Assembly: GCF_947487305.1 (NCBI RefSeq) | Contig: NZ_CANKWH010000022.1 | Location: 1 to 45,055 of the forward strand | From: an uncultured Paracoccus sp. | Lineage (GTDB): Bacteria; Pseudomonadota; Alphaproteobacteria; Rhodobacterales; Rhodobacteraceae | Length of the DNA: 45,055 nt | Direction: 5' to 3' | Part shown: positions 30,241 to 37,621 of the stretch, piece after piece | Numbering within the stretch: the stretch's first letter is position 1 | Layout of the letters: each line of letters opens with the position of its first letter | Made by a program: the position numbers and the translations under genes | Notes under the pieces: generated by a model | Databases searched by the model: none | What the model was told of the DNA's origin: nothing | Seen by the model: only the letters and a program-made list of their open reading frames with translations

Positions 30241-31703
30241 GACAGGGCCTTGCTATGGGCGTCGCGCAGGGCGCGGCGGTTGATCTTTCCGGTCGGCGTG
30301 CGGGGCAGCGCGTCGAGATGGATATATGCGCGCGGCTGCTTGTAGCGGGCGAGGGCGGATTGTGCCAGTTCGCGCAGCTCGGCCTCGGGCGCCGGGCCTG
30401 TCCAGAAGGCGGCGATGATGGAACTGCCGGGGCCGACGGCCAGCTCGGCTGCGGCCAGATCACCGGCGCCGGGATGGCTGGCCAGCAGCTCCTCGATCTC
30501 GGGCGGGGCGACGCGGAAGCCGCCGGCATTCATGATGTCATCGGCCCGGCCCAGCATGGTGATGGCCCCGTCCGCATCCATCTGCGCCTGATCGCCGGGA
30601 ATGAACCAGTCGCCGCGAAAGCGGGCGGCGGTCTCGTCGGGCTGGTTCAGGTAGCCGAGAAACAGGCCCGGATCGTCGCGCGCGACCGCCAGCAGGCCGG
30701 GTTCTTCGGCGGGCAGGGGCTGGCCGCCCTCATCGACCACGGCGACCTGTCGGCCGGGCTGGGCAAAACCCGCCGTGCCGTCGCGCGCGGGCCTTGCGGG
30801 GCTGCCCGAGATGAAGGTCGACAGTTCCGATGCCCCCATCGCTTCGTGCAGATCGGTGCCGGTGCGCGCCTGCCAGTCGCGGCGCAGCCCCGGATCCAGC
30901 CGCTCGCCCGCCGTCAGCCCGTGGCGCAAGGCGGCGGGTGTGGCCCAGTCTGCGCGCAGCATCCGGCGGAAGATGCCGGGCGCACCGGCAAGGATGGTCG
31001 CCCCGTGGCGCGCCGCCAAAAGCGGGATCTGTTCGATCGCCACGCCCTCGGCCGGGATCAGCGCGGTGGCGCCAAGCGTCCAGGGATCCATCAGCCCGGT
31101 GCCGAGGGTGAAGGTCCAGTTGAAGGCGCCGCCATGCATCAGACGGTCCGAGGCGGTCAGCCCGTACCAGCCATCGAACATCATCTGCCGGGCCAGAATG
31201 GCGCGATGAGCGTGCATCACCGCGCGGGGTTTGCCGGAACTGCCCGAGGTGTAGATGATGTAGGCCAGCCGCTCGGGATCGCCCTCAGCAAACTCGGCCG
31301 GGGGCAGCGTGGCGAATTCGGACAGCGCGGCTTCGGTCAGGACCGGGGCCGGATGGTCGGGCAGGGCGACACCCTCGCCCGCGACGACCAGCGCGGGGTC
31401 GATCTCGGCAGCGAGCTTGGTGATCTCGGGACCGGTCAGCATGGCCGAGGTCGGCACCGGCACGATGCCGGCGGCGATGGCACCCAGATAGGCAATGGGG
31501 AAAGCGGGGCGATTGCCAAGGCGCAGCAGCACCCGGTCGCCGGGGCGCAGACCCGCCTCAAGGAACCCGGTCGCCGTGCCGCGCACCGCCGCGATCAGCC
31601 TTGTATAGGACCAGCGATCGGCCCGCGACAGCCCCACCACAGACAAGGCCAGCTTGTCAGGCGTTGCGGCGCCGGCGCGGAGGACATGTTCGGCCAGGTT
31701 CAT
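30237..31703 (-). CDS. AMP-forming acyl-CoA synthetase / benzoate-CoA-ligase-like
   Basis: A 488-residue adenylate-forming ligase. The phosphate-binding loop is YTSGSSGKPRAVMHAHRA. GASELSTF, GDWFIPGDQAQMDADG and GRADDIMNAGGFRVAPPEIE are core A5-A8 motifs, and the catalytic lysine lies in PTGKINRRAL near the C-terminus. Substrate pocket residues resemble those of benzoate/fatty-acyl CoA ligases, but the acid cannot be named. It is about 30-50 residues shorter than typical acetyl-CoA synthetase-like ligases yet complete in motifs. No strong ribosome binding site precedes ATG 31703. Confidence 0.92.
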   Translation of the reverse strand: MNLAEHVLRAGAATPDKLALSVVGLSRADRWSYTRLIAAVRGTATGFLEAGLRPGDRVLLRLGNRPAFPIAYLGAIAAGIVPVPTSAMLTGPEITKLAAEIDPALVVAGEGVALPDHPAPVLTEAALSEFATLPPAEFAEGDPERLAYIIYTSGSSGKPRAVMHAHRAILARQMMFDGWYGLTASDRLMHGGAFNWTFTLGTGLMDPWTLGATALIPAEGVAIEQIPLLAARHGATILAGAPGIFRRMLRADWATPAALRHGLTAGERLDPGLRRDWQARTGTDLHEAMGASELSTFISGSPARPARDGTAGFAQPGRQVAVVDEGGQPLPAEEPGLLAVARDDPGLFLGYLNQPDETAARFRGDWFIPGDQAQMDADGAITMLGRADDIMNAGGFRVAPPEIEELLASHPGAGDLAAAELAVGPGSSIIAAFWTGPAPEAELRELAQSALARYKQPRAYIHLDALPRTPTGKINRRALRDAHSKALS

Positions 31704-31785
31704 GCGTGATCATCCCGTTGACTGCGCCGCGACCTTGGCAAAGATTTTCGCGGCCTGCAAATGCACCCGGCTGCAGAGGCCCCCA

Positions 31786-31818
31786 AAAGCGAACGGCCCG
31801 CGGGGGGGCGGGCCGTTC
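31786..31818 (-). terminator. Terminator of the cold-shock gene
   Basis: GAACGGCCCGC (31791-31801) pairs with GCGGGCCGTTC (31808-31818), 11 bp, followed on the minus strand by GCTTTTGG. Confidence 0.8.
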
Positions 31819-31844
31819 AGTGTGAAGAATTCGGCTGGTTTGGA

Positions 31845-32051
31845 TCAGAGCAGCTGAAGATCGCTGGCCGAGGCCCGGCCATCGCGGCCCGCCTGCAGCT
31901 CGTAATTGACCTTCTGATTGTCCTGCAGTCCTTTCAACCCGGCGCGCTCAACCGCCGAGATATGAACGAACACATCCTTGCCGCCATCATCAGGGGCGAT
32001 GAAACCATAACCCTTGGTGGCGTTGAACCATTTCACAGTGCCGGTAGCCAT
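31845..32051 (-). CDS. Cold-shock domain protein (CspA family)
   Basis: A 68-residue single OB-fold RNA chaperone. It begins MATGTVKWFNATKGYGFIAP (RNP1 KGYGFI) and has DVFVHISAVERAG (RNP2 VFVHI). AAGGAAGAG precedes ATG 32051. The gene has a long untranslated leader: 32052-32263 carries no gene. That suits a cspA-type structured leader, although I did not identify a specific cold-box. The same gap includes a small CGCGAG/CTCGCG hairpin near 32219-32234, perhaps the end of thrS. Confidence 0.96.
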   Translation of the reverse strand: MATGTVKWFNATKGYGFIAPDDGGKDVFVHISAVERAGLKGLQDNQKVNYELQAGRDGRASASDLQLL

Positions 32052-32263
32052 TACCCGTCTCTTCCTTTTCAGTGTTCCCCCGGCGAAATTGCCGAAGGCC
32101 GTGCAGCCAGTCTTTCGATCGTCCGGCTGCCCAGTCAAACGGGAGGCGGTATGGTAGAAAGGCGCTCACAGGGCCGCAGGATGACCGAATCGTGATAAAA
32201 CGCAAGCAATAATGGCGCCGCGAGTTACCTCGCGACGTTAACAACTGTTCATCTCGGCGCAAT

Positions 32264-34210
32264 TCAGCGCAGGTCAGGCGGCGTGGCCTCGGACGCAAGC
32301 TGATTTGTAACTTCTTCCAGGGACAAGTTCTGACTGCCCTGATTATCCAGCCGGCGCATCGAGACAGTGCGAGTCTCGACCTCTTTCATTCCAATTGCAA
32401 GAATTACAGGAACTTTCGCTACGGAATGTTCACGCACCTTGTAGTTGATCTTCTCGTTCCGCGTGTCAGCCTCGGCCCGGATGCCCTTCGCCTGCAATTG
32501 GGCGACGATCTCGTGAACGTAGTCATCGGCGTCCGAGACGATCGAGGCGACCACCACCTGACGCGGTGCCAACCACAAAGGCAGCTTGCCGGCGAAGTTC
32601 TCGATCAGGATGCCGATGAAGCGTTCGAAGCTGCCAAGCGTGGCCCGGTGCAGCATGACCGGGCGGTGCTTGGCCCCGTCCTCGCCGATATAGCTGGCAT
32701 CCAGACGCTCGGGCAGGACGAAATCGACTTGGTGCGTGCCGCATTGCCAGTCGCGGCCGATGGCGTCGGTCAACACGAATTCCAGCTTGGGCCCGTAGAA
32801 GGCGCCTTCGCCGGGATTGATCTCGGGTTCGATGCCGGCGGCGCGGGTGGCCGAGAGCAGGGCGGATTCCGCCTTGTCCCAGGTTTCATCGCTGCCGGCG
32901 CGGTGTTCCGGCCGCGTCGCGAATTTCACCCGGAAACTGTCAAAGCCGAGGTCGCGGTAAATCGCCGAGAGGAATTCAATAAACCGTTTCGTTTCGGCTT
33001 CGATTTGGTTCTCGGTGCAGAAGATATGCGCGTCGTCCTGCGTAAACCCGCGCACCCGCATGATGCCGTGAAGCGCACCCGAGGGTTCGTAACGGTTGCA
33101 GGATCCAAACTCGGCCATGCGCAAAGGCAGGTCGCGATAGGATTTCAAACCGACATTGAAGATCTGCACATGGCAGGGGCAGTTCATCGGCTTCAGCGCA
33201 TTGACCGTCTTGGTCTTTGCGTGTTCCTCGTCCACCTCGACGATGAACATGTGGTCCTGGTAGTTTTCCCAGTGACCGCTTTCCTCCCACAGCTTGCGGC
33301 TGACCACCTGCGGCGTGTTCACCTCGACATAGCCGCCGGCGCGCTGGCGGCGGCGCATGTAATCCTGCAGCGCCACGTAGATGTTCCAGCCGTTCGGGTG
33401 CCAGAAGATCTGGCCCGGCGCCTCTTCCTGCATGTGGAACAGGTCCATCTCGCGGCCCAGCTTGCGGTGGTCGCGCTTGGCGGCCTCTTCCAGCATGGTC
33501 AGATGGGCCTTGAGGTCATCGCGGTTGCGGAAGGCCACGCCGTAGATGCGCTGCAGCATCGGCCGCGTGGCATCGCCCAGCCAATAGGCGCCGGCCAGAT
33601 GCGTCAGCTTGAAGGCGTCGGCGGGCAGTTGCCCGGTATTCTGCAGATGCGGACCACGGCAGAGATCCTGCCAGTCGCCATGCCAGTACATCCGCAGATC
33701 CTCGCCCTCGGGGATGCGATCGATCAGCTCGAGTTTGAACGGCTCGTTCTGGTCCTCGTAATAGGCGATGGCGCGGTCGCGGTCCCAGACCTCGGTGCGG
33801 ACGGGGTCACGGGCGGCGATGATCCACTTCATCTCGGCCTCGATCGCGCCCAGATCCTCGGGCGTGAACGGCTCGGCGCGGTCGAAATCATAGAACCAGC
33901 CGAAATCGCGGACCGGGCCGATGGTGACTTTCGTGTCCGGCCACAGCTTCTGCACCGCGCGGGCCATGATATGGGCGAAGTCGTGCCGGATCAGTTCCAG
34001 CGCCGGGGCCTCGTCCTTCATCGTGTTGATGGCGATCGTGCCGCTGGACGTGATCGGCCAGGCCAGGTCGATATGCTTGCCATCGAGGCTTGCGGAAATG
34101 GCGCGCTTGGCAAGGCTGGGCGCAATGCTTTCAGCCACTTCGGCGGCGGTGATGCCAGCCGGATAGTCGCGCGCATTGCCATCGGGGAAAGTCAGGGAGA
34201 TCTGGGACAT
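32264..34210 (-). CDS. thrS: Threonyl-tRNA synthetase
   Basis: A 648-residue class II synthetase with all domains: TGS (1-62), the editing domain with HDFAH (H76, H80) and DLCRGPHL, then the catalytic core with motif 2 FGSCNRYEPSGALHGIMRVRGF, zinc ligands in MNCPCH, DDAHIFC and MLHRATLG, motif 3 around LHRATLGSFERFIG, and the C-terminal anticodon-binding domain (RQVVVASIVSDADDY onward). GAGGAGG precedes ATG 34210. No T-box or operator mimic was recognised in the 150-nt upstream gap, which it shares with a divergent hydrolase gene. Confidence 0.98.
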   Translation of the reverse strand: MSQISLTFPDGNARDYPAGITAAEVAESIAPSLAKRAISASLDGKHIDLAWPITSSGTIAINTMKDEAPALELIRHDFAHIMARAVQKLWPDTKVTIGPVRDFGWFYDFDRAEPFTPEDLGAIEAEMKWIIAARDPVRTEVWDRDRAIAYYEDQNEPFKLELIDRIPEGEDLRMYWHGDWQDLCRGPHLQNTGQLPADAFKLTHLAGAYWLGDATRPMLQRIYGVAFRNRDDLKAHLTMLEEAAKRDHRKLGREMDLFHMQEEAPGQIFWHPNGWNIYVALQDYMRRRQRAGGYVEVNTPQVVSRKLWEESGHWENYQDHMFIVEVDEEHAKTKTVNALKPMNCPCHVQIFNVGLKSYRDLPLRMAEFGSCNRYEPSGALHGIMRVRGFTQDDAHIFCTENQIEAETKRFIEFLSAIYRDLGFDSFRVKFATRPEHRAGSDETWDKAESALLSATRAAGIEPEINPGEGAFYGPKLEFVLTDAIGRDWQCGTHQVDFVLPERLDASYIGEDGAKHRPVMLHRATLGSFERFIGILIENFAGKLPLWLAPRQVVVASIVSDADDYVHEIVAQLQAKGIRAEADTRNEKINYKVREHSVAKVPVILAIGMKEVETRTVSMRRLDNQGSQNLSLEEVTNQLASEATPPDLR

Positions 34211-34364
34211 GAAAGTCCTCCTCGTCGGTTTGGCGCCCACGGAACGCCCGGTTGCGGGTTATGTCGGCGGGCGTCTTGCGCGCTGCGGCGCGGAAAGTCA
34301 ACATGACCGAAAGACGGGGCGGGCTGGCGCGGAACAGCCGGAGGCGCGAGACAGAGGATGGACG

Positions 34365-35111
34365 ATGGTTGATTTCCTGAACGGACCCGAGGGGCGGCGC
34401 ATCGCCCATGAGCATATGCCGGGGCAGGGGCCGGGCGTGGTGTTCCTGGGCGGGTTCAAATCCGACATGGAGGGGACCAAGGCGCTGTTCCTGAAGGACT
34501 GGGCCGCAGCGCAGGGCCGCGCCTTCCTGCGCTTCGACTATTCGGGCCACGGGCAAAGCAGCGGCGATTTCGAGGCTGGCAGCATCGGCGACTGGTTTCA
34601 GGATGCGATGGCGGTGATCGCGGAGCGGACCGAGGGGCCGCAGGTTCTGGTCGGCAGTTCCATGGGCGGCTGGATCAGCCTGCTGGTGGCGCGCGCCATG
34701 CCGGACCGCATCGCCGGGTTGGTCACCGTGGCAGCGGCACCGGATTTCACCGAGGACGGCTATTGGGCAGGCTTCTCCGAGGCGCAGCGCGAGGTGGTGA
34801 TGCGCGATGGCCGGATCGAACTGCCAAGCGAGTATAGCGACGAGCCCTATGTGATCACCCGCCGGCTGATCGAGGATGGCCGCGACCAATTGGTTCTGCG
34901 CAGCCCGCTGTCATTGCCCTTCCCGGTGCGCTTCCTGCAGGGCACGGCGGACGAGGACGTGCCGATGGGCTGGGCGCTGCGTCTGCTGGACCATGCCGAG
35001 GGGCCGGACCTGCGGCTGGCGCTGGTCAAGGGCGCGGATCACCGCTTCTCGACCCCGGACAACCTGGCGCTGATTGCCGCTTCGGTAGAGGAGGTGCTGG
35101 CGCGTGGCTGA
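34365..35111 (+). CDS. Alpha/beta-hydrolase (ABHD10-like esterase)
   Basis: A 248-residue hydrolase. The oxyanion region is VVFLGGFKSDMEGTKA, the nucleophile elbow is VGSSMGGWISLL, the acid lies in QGTADEDVPM, and the histidine in KGADHRFSTPDN. The sequence resembles the ABHD10/BD-FAE-type cytoplasmic esterases that cleave thioester or glucuronide esters; substrate unknown. ATG 34365 follows CAGAGGA. It is transcribed with a second hydrolase 15 nt downstream. Confidence 0.92.
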   Translation: MVDFLNGPEGRRIAHEHMPGQGPGVVFLGGFKSDMEGTKALFLKDWAAAQGRAFLRFDYSGHGQSSGDFEAGSIGDWFQDAMAVIAERTEGPQVLVGSSMGGWISLLVARAMPDRIAGLVTVAAAPDFTEDGYWAGFSEAQREVVMRDGRIELPSEYSDEPYVITRRLIEDGRDQLVLRSPLSLPFPVRFLQGTADEDVPMGWALRLLDHAEGPDLRLALVKGADHRFSTPDNLALIAASVEEVLARG

Positions 35112-35126
35112 CCGGCGGGGCAGGTC

Positions 35127-36077
35127 GTGACCAAGCTTATCCTGCTGCTGGCGCTGGTTGCGCTGGCACTGTGGCTCCTTGGGCCGCGCGAGCCGGTCCA
35201 GCTCGAGCCGGTGTCGGTGGACTTGCCGGGTGATCTCGATGGCTGGCTGAGCGCGCGCGAGGCGGGGATCCGGCCGGATGTTGCCGCAAGGCTCATCTGG
35301 GCCGGTGAGCCGGGGATGCAAACCGATTTGTCGATCGTCTATCTGCACGGCTTCTCGGCCTCGCCACGGGAGCTGTCACCGGTGCCCGAGCGGCTGGCGG
35401 CGGAAATCGGGGCGAACCTCTTCATCACCCGGCTGACTGGGCACGGACAGGATGGCGCGGCACTGGCCGGGGCCAGCGTGGCCGACTGGTGGCGCGACAC
35501 TGCCGAGGCCATTGCGGTCGGCCAGCGGCTGGGGCGGCGGGTGGTGGTCATCGGCACCTCGACAGGCGCGACGCTGGCGGCGGAGGCCGCGCGCGATCCC
35601 GCGCTGGGGCAGGGGATTGACGGCGTGGTGCTGATATCTGGCAATTTTCAACTGAAGGCACGGGGGGCGCAGCTGCTGACCTGGCCTTTCGCGCGCTGGT
35701 GGCTGCCGCGGGTCGCCGGCGAGACGCGCTGTTTCGAGCCGCGCAGCCCCGATCACGCGGCGGCCTGGACCAGCTGCTATGCCACGGTCTCGGTCCTTCC
35801 GATGGCGGCGCTGGTGCGGCACGCGCGGGGCCGAGACTACGCCGCGGCCAAGCAGCCCGCCCTGTTCATCTGGGCCGAGCAGGATCAGGTCGTCGATCCG
35901 GCGGCGGCGATGCGGGTGGCGCAGGGCTGGGGCGGGGCGGTCACAAAGGCGCCGGTGGTGCCGGGACCGGGTGACGATCCCTCGCGGCATGTGATCGCGG
36001 GGGACATCATATCGCCCGGCATGACCGGGCCGGTCACGGCGATCATCGCTGACTGGCTGCGCGCGAACCTGAACTGA
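35127..36077 (+). CDS. Membrane-anchored alpha/beta-hydrolase
   Basis: A 316-residue protein starting at GTG. Residues 3-19 (LILLLALVALALWLLGP) are a hydrophobic anchor or uncleaved signal, so the catalytic part should face the periplasm. Family motifs are SIVYLHGFSASPRELSPV (oxyanion), VIGTSTGATLAAEAA (nucleophile Ser in GTSTG) and LFIWAEQDQVVDP (acid). The usual His region is the SRHVIAGD near residue 292. A lone AGGTC before GTG is a weak ribosome site, but the 15-nt gap suggests coupling to the upstream hydrolase. Confidence 0.88.
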   Translation: MTKLILLLALVALALWLLGPREPVQLEPVSVDLPGDLDGWLSAREAGIRPDVAARLIWAGEPGMQTDLSIVYLHGFSASPRELSPVPERLAAEIGANLFITRLTGHGQDGAALAGASVADWWRDTAEAIAVGQRLGRRVVVIGTSTGATLAAEAARDPALGQGIDGVVLISGNFQLKARGAQLLTWPFARWWLPRVAGETRCFEPRSPDHAAAWTSCYATVSVLPMAALVRHARGRDYAAAKQPALFIWAEQDQVVDPAAAMRVAQGWGGAVTKAPVVPGPGDDPSRHVIAGDIISPGMTGPVTAIIADWLRANLN

Positions 36078-36090
36078 GCCGCGCTGGCCG

Positions 36091-36125
36091 CGCAAAAGAA
36101 AACGGGCGGCCCGAGGCTGCCCGTT
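36091..36125 (-). terminator. Terminator of phaZ
   Basis: AACGGGC (36101-36107) pairs with GCCCGTT (36119-36125), continued by inner G-C pairs, followed on the minus strand by TTTTCTTTTG. Confidence 0.85.
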
Positions 36126-36148
36126 AAATCTGGCAGTCCGAAATCCTG

Positions 36149-37492
36149 TCAGATCGCCATCTTGTGGGTATCGGTCGGGCCGCCCGGGCCGGTGCCGTCC
36201 TTGCCGGAATCGATCGGCCGCAGACCGGCGCGGCGGCGATGGGGACGCCCCATGTTCTCGTCGATGAAGTCGAGAACCAGCGGGCGGATGTTCAGCCGCC
36301 AGCTCTTGCCGGCGAAGATGCCGTAATGGCCCGCGCCCTCTTCCAGGTGCTGGACCTTCTTGGCCGCCGGCACCCCGGTGCAAAGCTTCAGCGCCGCAAC
36401 GCATTGACCCGGCGCCGAAATGTCATCTTCGGCACCCTCGACGGTCATGATGGCGACATCGGTGATCTTGCCGATATCGACCTGCTTGCCATGGACGGTA
36501 AAGCGGTTCTCGGCGATCTCGAGGTTCTTGAAGATGCGCTCGACGGTCGAGAGGTAGAACTCGGCCGTCATGTCCATGACCGCCAGATATTCGTCATAGA
36601 AGCGGTTGTGCTTGTCGCTTTCGCTGCCCTCGCCGCGCGCATCGGCCAGAACCTTGTCGGTAAAGGCCTTGGCATGGGTCTCGGCATTCATGGCGATGAA
36701 CGAGGTCAGCTGCGCCAGACCCGGATAGACCATGCGTCCGGCACCGGCATATTTGAACCCGACCGACTGGATCGCCAGATGCTCTAGCTGGCCCATGGTC
36801 AGGCGGTTGCCGAAATCGGTGACTTCGGTCGCGGCCGCGTCGGGATCGACGGGCCCACCGATCAGGATCAGTGCGCGCGGCTGCGACTTGGGGTCTTCCT
36901 CCGCCAGGATCGCGGTCGCGGCCAGGGCCAGCGGGGCCGGCTGGCAGACCGCGATGACATTCGTGTCCGGGCCCAGATGGCGGATGAAATCAACGAGGTA
37001 GCCGGTATAGTCCTCGATGTCGAACTTGCCCTTGCTGACCGGGATGTCGCGGGCATTGTGCCAATCTGTCACATACACATCGCAGTCCGGAAGCAGTGAT
37101 GTGACGGTCGAGCGAAGCAGGGTGGCATAGTGACCCGACATCGGTGCGACCAGCAGGACCTTGCGCGGCATCGGGTTGCGGCGGGCAACGCGGAAATGGA
37201 CCAGATCGCCGAAGGGACGCCGCAATTCCGGCTCCACATAGACGATATGATCCTGCCCGTCCTCGCCGGCGATCGGCGGGATTTCCCAATCGGGCTTGAC
37301 CACCATGCGCGAGAAACTGCGCTCGACCACGCTGCCCCAGGCGCTGAGCACGCGGAACATCGGGTTGGGGATCAGCGCGAAGGTGGGGTAGGACGCAAAG
37401 GCTCGGGTGGTCGCACCCAGCCATTCATTGGTATTTCGAATCGTTTCCAATGCGTCGTAGGAAACGATCCCTTTGATGTTCTTGGTCGCCAC
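36149..37492 (-). CDS. phaZ: Intracellular polyhydroxyalkanoate depolymerase
   Basis: A 447-residue cytoplasmic depolymerase that mobilises stored PHB granules. It has no signal peptide. Family blocks are WLGATTRAFASYPTFALIPN, VLLVAPMSGHYATLLR, DVYVTDWHNARDIPVS and VIAVCQPAPLALAATA, where cysteine replaces the lipase-box serine as in other intracellular PhaZ proteins. GAGHYGIFAGKSWR holds the catalytic His. Start is GTG 37492 behind AAAGGGGA. It is divergent from phaC, with a PhaR-type site 13-23 nt before its start. The C-terminal tail after FIDENMG is short and disordered. Confidence 0.96.
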   Translation of the reverse strand: MATKNIKGIVSYDALETIRNTNEWLGATTRAFASYPTFALIPNPMFRVLSAWGSVVERSFSRMVVKPDWEIPPIAGEDGQDHIVYVEPELRRPFGDLVHFRVARRNPMPRKVLLVAPMSGHYATLLRSTVTSLLPDCDVYVTDWHNARDIPVSKGKFDIEDYTGYLVDFIRHLGPDTNVIAVCQPAPLALAATAILAEEDPKSQPRALILIGGPVDPDAAATEVTDFGNRLTMGQLEHLAIQSVGFKYAGAGRMVYPGLAQLTSFIAMNAETHAKAFTDKVLADARGEGSESDKHNRFYDEYLAVMDMTAEFYLSTVERIFKNLEIAENRFTVHGKQVDIGKITDVAIMTVEGAEDDISAPGQCVAALKLCTGVPAAKKVQHLEEGAGHYGIFAGKSWRLNIRPLVLDFIDENMGRPHRRRAGLRPIDSGKDGTGPGGPTDTHKMAI

Positions 37493-37504
37493 GTCGTCCC
37501 CTTT

Positions 37505-37515
37505 CTGCGCTGCAG
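37505..37515. promoter_or_regulatory. PhaR-type operator, phaZ-phaC gap
   Basis: CTGC-GCT-GCAG matches the CTGC-N3-GCAG sequence known for Rhodobacter/Paracoccus PhaR. It lies between the divergent phaZ and phaC, close to the phaZ ribosome binding site and 107 nt before phaC. Confidence 0.65.
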
Positions 37516-37621
37516 AGCCGGATTCGCCGCTGTTTTGCCGGGTTTCGTTGCGGAAACCCGCCTTTACGGTTCCTGCGCTCTGCGCATATGATCCTAGAGA
37601 GGTTAGGGGGGAGTTTGTTCC